From Pelecanus crispus (Eukaryota; Chordata; Aves; Pelecaniformes; Pelecanidae), in the NCBI RefSeq assembly GCF_030463565.1, contig NC_134654.1:15640202-15704201 (forward strand): DNA of 64,000 nucleotides, in the 5' to 3' direction. This document shows, piece after piece, positions 59,124 to 64,000 of this stretch (position 1 is the stretch's first letter; the number at the start of each line of letters is the position of its first letter). The position numbers were made by a program, and so were the translations under genes. The notes below the pieces were generated by a model that was given only the letters and a program-made list of their open reading frames with translations, searched no databases and was not told where the DNA came from.

Positions 59124-62100
59124 AGTAAATTCTGTTTTAGAGACCACAAGAAAAACAGAGCAGGGATGGTCAATGTGCCTTGAGGAAACGGCATGTCACT
59201 AACATATAGGTATTTGGTTAGTAAGTTGAATGCAGTTATTCATGTTTCTAATCATAGTAATAATATAGTTGGAAATAATAATTGCCATTGCTGTAAGAAA
59301 GCAAATTGATTACTTTTTAATATGTTAAAATACAGTTCAAATCATCAGATGCTGCTTCCAACGAGGGGAGGTTGCTTAGGCAAAATTTGGAAGAAAAACA
59401 TATAGTTCACTGATTTCTTATGCTAAGCACTCCGTGGGTAGTGTGACTAGCTGAGTATTGTGCTATATGTTATTGTGTCATGTGATAACAGCACCATGTT
59501 TTCCTGTCATTTTCACAACTTTTCCTGGCTGAAGTGATACACAAGCAACCCTGGGTAGTAATCACATTGTCCCGTTCAGTTTCAAAAGGAGAGAAGCGGA
59601 CCTCATCCAGAAACTTTCCAGCAGGCTACAGTAAGCTTAACTGTCTGTTAGCCATTGTCAAATATTTTCCATACCCGCAAAAATGGCATCTATTAAAGCA
59701 ATGGAATTTGTCTCAGAAATAGTGTCATTCCATTGAGTGATTTTTGTGCAATGATAATGATATTGCATCTCAGTATCATTTTGCAAAATACTTAAAGTAT
59801 ATATTTGGGTTCTTTTGTTGATTCTTATGGATGTGCTCATGTCTCTGTTTCCTGTTCTTTCTTGGGTAGCTGACCATGGCTCAGGAGACATAATGTTTCA
59901 GAAAAAGAGTCAGCATTCTAGAAGGGTTATTTAAATTAATTAGCTCAGGTTTTTCTGGTATTATTCTGAAATGCTTGAATCCACTGTAAGCTTTGAATAC
60001 CCAGCTGTGGTGAGTTCAGTGAGTGTGCTGCAGTCTGGCTCATGTCCAAATCAAAATGAGTTTGAGATTAATGTGCTCAGTTAAATTCAGTACAGGCTTC
60101 ACCACGATGAATTGAGAGGCTTCCTCTGTGTCAAGGGCAGGGTTAATCAAAATCCTTTGTAACTCAATAGCTTACCAGGGGAGCTTAACACAAAATATTG
60201 ACATTTTAAAAGCCTCAGCCAAACCCCATTGAAGTTAGGGAGACCCTTTGCAGCCTGGAGAGTGTGCTGGACCAAGTCATGAGGGCTGTGCAGTCTTCCA
60301 CACTTTGTTAATATCTTTATTTTAAAGTTTTTGGAGTATCATAGAAAGCCAGAGCAATGCTAGGGAGAATTTCTGCCACTTTGTCATGATGAAAGGGAGC
60401 AAGTGTGCTTTTGCTTTTAGTCTGAATAGGTAAGAGATGCAAAACTAAATAATTTCCTTCCTTTGACACATTTTCTGTATCTCTTCTTCATGTCTAGGAA
60501 CCTGTTATTAAATATAACTAAGCCTCAGGACAGCTTACGTGGGTCAGCACAAAACCAATTTAGTTCTGCCCCTTTTGCAAAGATGCCGTTGCCCATAAGC
60601 TTATTGGAAGCAGAAATTTCTTCTCATGAGAGTCCAAAAGATTTGTGAAAGCACCAACATTTTCAGCCCTCTAGACAAAAATGGAACACTTCTTTTGGAG
60701 ACTTTCTCCAGTGAAATTTAAACTAGGGTTGCTATTTTATTAGTGTTAGCCTGCAGGGTCTGAAAACTGGTTTATACTGTTACTATGCAGACATTGAAAT
60801 AGAAGCATTACAACCTCTCTAGGCTATTTGTAAGACTTGTTAGAAATGTGTTAGCCAAAATCATAAGCCTTGTTTTTACTCTGAAGTTATGAACCGTGCA
60901 CAGTGTTATTAAAACCCTGCAGTTTGCATGGAAGTCTTTTTGTTAGGATTTGCGTTTTAGTGTTCCTTTGACTGATTGACCACAAATCAGTTTCTAAAGT
61001 CCCATTGTGTCAAGCAGCTTTTACTAAACTTGTGGAGAAGTAGAATATATTCTCATTAACTGTAGTGTAAATAGGAGCTTTAGTGACAGACTTGTTAGAA
61101 AAATCCAGCACTGGGCAGGCTTGTGAAGCACAGCTGGCTTGCTTGGATCTTTTTGACTCTGCAGATTTGTTTTATTAATGTCAACTGTAATGTCAAATAA
61201 CTCAACTTCTCGGCTTCTTTGAGTCCAGCAGAACTCTTAATGAAGTAAAACAAAGAGGAGCTAGGTGGCTTACTACAGCATCTTTCTGGCCTTGCTTCAT
61301 GTCTGATAACTTTCAATTTTGCTTAAAAAAATCTATGAAATTTTCTCTGCTTCTCCCTACAATCCTCCTTTTTCATGCCAAGGAATGCTTGTTTTAAAAG
61401 GTTTTTGGCATCCCTGTGGTTTGGTGCTAACAGCAGGGCTCAGGGAACTAACACAGCCTGTCGAAGAGCTTCCCAATGTCTCCGTGGTTCTTCTCAGGAG
61501 GTTTTGTGGGCCTCTAGCCGTGGCAGACCTTCCTGCACGGGTCTAGCTTGCCAAGCTTGCAATCAGCAACCTCCCATCCCGAATGCGTGTAACCCTGTCC
61601 TTGGCCCGGCTGCGGTGCCTGGCGCCAGCTGTCCGCCTGCCTCCTGCCAAGCTGGACTCACAAACATTTTCATTTCTGACAAAAAGGCAACTGTTTGGAG
61701 GAGTTGTTGTCTTGCTTGGTGCTCCTAATCCCTAGAATAACTGCTGTGACAAGCATAGTAACCATCTGCAGCAAGACTGATACATTGGTGCCTTTCAAGT
61801 GCAGTAATCGCACAACCCCCTAAGCCTACTTTTCTTTTTTTCTTTTTTTCTTTTAAAACTTTTCAAAAGCAAGATGGGGAGTTGGAAGCTCAAGTCCTGG
61901 ACAAGTCAAGAGGAGCTATAGTTCCTAAGACACATTTGAAAATCCTACTTTTAAATGTTGGAGGAGTATCTCACCCTCTTTAGCTATTTATTTTATGTTT
62001 TAAATCATACATTAAGCCCCACAAGTTCATTTTAGACATCCTGATCATTTGGAGAATATATGCCCAGTTTTGCCCAACATTCCCAGCCTTAGAGAGGTTT

Positions 62101-64000
62101 GGATTGCACAGCTTAAAAATGAAATGGTAAGAGGAGGCTTATGTCTGACCACATCTGTGCAAACTGTAATGAGCACTAAACACAGGGACTGAAATCTGGT
62201 TGGTTGCAGAAGCAGGGACTGGGCATTCATTACTTTTCACTTTCACTAGATACTGTTCTGTGTGGTTACCCTTCTTTTTTCTGAAGCAAGCTGTTGTAGT
62301 ATCCAGTGCACTAGGATGTAGTGCAGGGTTTAGGCAGGCTTTTTTGTATTTTGGGGACATGTCCACCCTGTGGATTTATGTCCTCATGTATCTGCAGCAG
62401 TGCAAATGTAGTAATAGATGTACTGCACTATTTGTTCTTATTGCCTCACTCAGTTTTATATCAGAAAATTCCTATTTGATATCAATGCAGAGTCTATGTT
62501 CTAGATTTGCATTTTTTGAGCTGCTTTCTTGACATGGAAAAATCCCATGGGATTTTGATTTACACTGAAAAATTCCTGGTATAAAGTGTATTTTTATAAT
62601 GCTAAAAGTAATCGTTACGTTCTTGTTACTGACTCTTAAGATAGGCCATGCTGCTTAAAGGAAAACTGCATTGTTTAGATGTGACAAATTAGCTAAAGGA
62701 GCAAAATCTATATTAAAGTGTCTGTCACTCTGTCAAACTTATTTGACCATTTCTCTGGGTATTTGAAAAAAGATAAACAGGAACTGTGATTGCAGTACAG
62801 ACAGATGGCATCATAAATACATCATGGAAATTAGCCAAGCTCCAGCACGTGAGGCAGACCGTGACAGTCCAACCCCTGGAGCTCTGTTGCCCTGCACCAG
62901 AATGCAGCTGCAGAGGGCACTTGTGCAGGCCCATGGTGGGAGTATTTCGTAGCTCACATCTTCCCGGTTGCTCAAACCACCTATCCCGCAGCTGCGGGAA
63001 CAATGGCACATATCTGCTTTCATGCTACATCTGGGAAGAAACAGGCTTCTTGTGTAACAGTGAAAAAATTAATTTCAAATTTGCTTTCTCTTCTTATGTA
63101 GAGTAAGAAAAGCAAAGTTTCCTGGGCAGAGGGACAGAGTGGAGAAGGGTTTAATTGCTTTATTTGAATAAACCATGACAACATTTAAATTTTTTAACTC
63201 TATGAGAACTTCAGTATGAAATATTGTTTTGAAACAAGAGATGGAAAGGGTTTGCTCGTAAAATCAAATCTCATGTTTCACCCTCCTGGTAGCACCTCTC
63301 TGCCTTTTTTCCCTGCCTTTTCGAACAAGATTTAGCTCTCAGTGGTCATGCTTCTTTCTGCCCACCAGCTGGCAGGAGGTAGGCAGGAAATGCCCATTTG
63401 TCAGTGCCTCCTCGGCATGATGCTTGTCACCTACCTTCTTCCATCAAAAGAAGAATTATTTTTATGATACTGACAAAGTAGGATGGTCAAGCAGTTAGAT
63501 AGTGATTGATTCATGCAGCTTCCAATGTAAGCTGCTTGCAAGACAGCTGGCAAGTCTGGAGGTCATGTTTCTTTTCATATTTTTCTTTTCTTTTTTCCTT
63601 CTGTTTTTTTTGTCATTTTACTACCTTAATTTTCATTCCTTGCTTTTTAGTAAACAAATTCCATGGAGAACCCCACTCAATGCAGTGTTTTGTTATGCAC
63701 AGAAACTCGAAGATATGTAAATAGTGCTAACAAAGGGGTGCCACCCCTGCCTCTGAGGGCTGCTGCCTCTGTCACATCTGTGCCATATTGTAGCACTCAG
63801 TTGGTTCCCCGAATTGTTCCTAAGGGCAGTGGAGGGACACTATAGGGAGTGGTAGATTGAAAATCTCAAGCTAGGCAGGTTAGAGAGCAGGAAAGACCAG
63901 GGAAGGCACACACTGAAGTTGTGAGAGGAGGTGTTCAGCAAGACTCTTCACTGAATGGGGTCAAGGGTTCAGGGCATGCAGCTGCTCAAAGCCTGGAAAG

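Larger units (their letters stand above)
46073..64000 (+). other. MAP2K4: MAP2K4 intron 2 (5' part; continues beyond the window)
   Basis: The intron starts with donor GTGAGT and runs at least 17.9 kb. Exon 3, which should encode ERLRTHSIESSGKLKISPEQ-like sequence leading into the kinase domain, was not found. Apart from the repeats and structural elements listed separately, I see no gene. The longest frame is 290 codons at 53773-54645 (-), overlapped by frames of 155 and 96 codons on the other strand, with no family features. Others, such as 48630-48980 (-), 49262-49813 (-), 57014-57334 (+), 61375-61728 (+) and 62200-62532 (+), are equally unsupported. Confidence 0.85.

Noticed and set aside
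60463-60648. MAP2K4 exon 3
   Set aside because: I looked through the open frames of intron 2 for the expected ERLRTHSIESSGKLKISPEQ-like segment and found no match. Exon 3 most likely lies beyond 64000.
1-64000. CRISPR arrays, operons, prophage or bacterial defence systems
   Set aside because: The window is vertebrate intron and intergenic DNA with spliced exons, CR1 LINEs and ERV LTRs. No regularly spaced short repeats or bacterial-type gene clusters are present.

Overview
This window is vertebrate nuclear DNA, almost certainly from a bird of the Neoaves. It contains spliced exons with consensus GT-AG junctions, two CpG-island promoters, several CR1 LINE fragments with the avian 3' tail (ATTCTATGATTCT), and two LTRs of an ERVL-type family that looks like those common in neoavian genomes. 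There are no bacterial genes. Nearly all of the open frames in the window are chance frames inside introns, repeats or GC-rich DNA.

Layout. Positions 1-1214 hold the 3' end of an endogenous retrovirus on the + strand: the end of pol (integrase C-terminus), a 3' untranslated stretch with a purine tract, and a 566-bp LTR. The first two coding exons of TMEM220 lie on the - strand (3010-2924 and 2782-2753), within a CpG island at about 2560-3240. The remaining TMEM220 exons were not seen and probably lie beyond the left edge, so the retrovirus would sit antisense in a TMEM220 intron. About 9 kb of mostly unique sequence (3011-12062) follows, including an old CR1 LINE at about 8205-9300.

MAP2K4 (MKK4, the dual-specificity kinase that activates JNK and p38) starts inside a large CpG island at 12063 on the + strand. 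Its first coding exon is 12063-12162. After a 33.8-kb intron, exon 2 (45970-46072) supplies the MAPK docking site. Intron 2 fills the rest of the window, and exon 3, which begins the approach to the kinase domain, was not seen. TMEM220 and MAP2K4 are arranged head to head.

Intron content. Intron 1 carries CR1 fragments at 17.4-17.7, 31.2-31.4 and 44.2-44.7 kb and a probable old LTR near 37 kb. Intron 2 carries a solo ERVL-type LTR with a perfect 5-bp target-site duplication (52311-52864), an inverted copy of the 17.4-kb CR1 chimera at 51.6 kb, a C-rich tract at 53.5 kb and a perfect hairpin at 58.0 kb.

I found no convincing undescribed biological system. The observations most worth a second look are the donor-like start of MAP2K4 exon 2 (a recursive-splicing architecture), the inverted pair of identical-junction CR1 chimeras, the 90-bp duplication just upstream of the MAP2K4 start codon, and the compact TMEM220/MAP2K4 adjacency, which differs from the human gene order.
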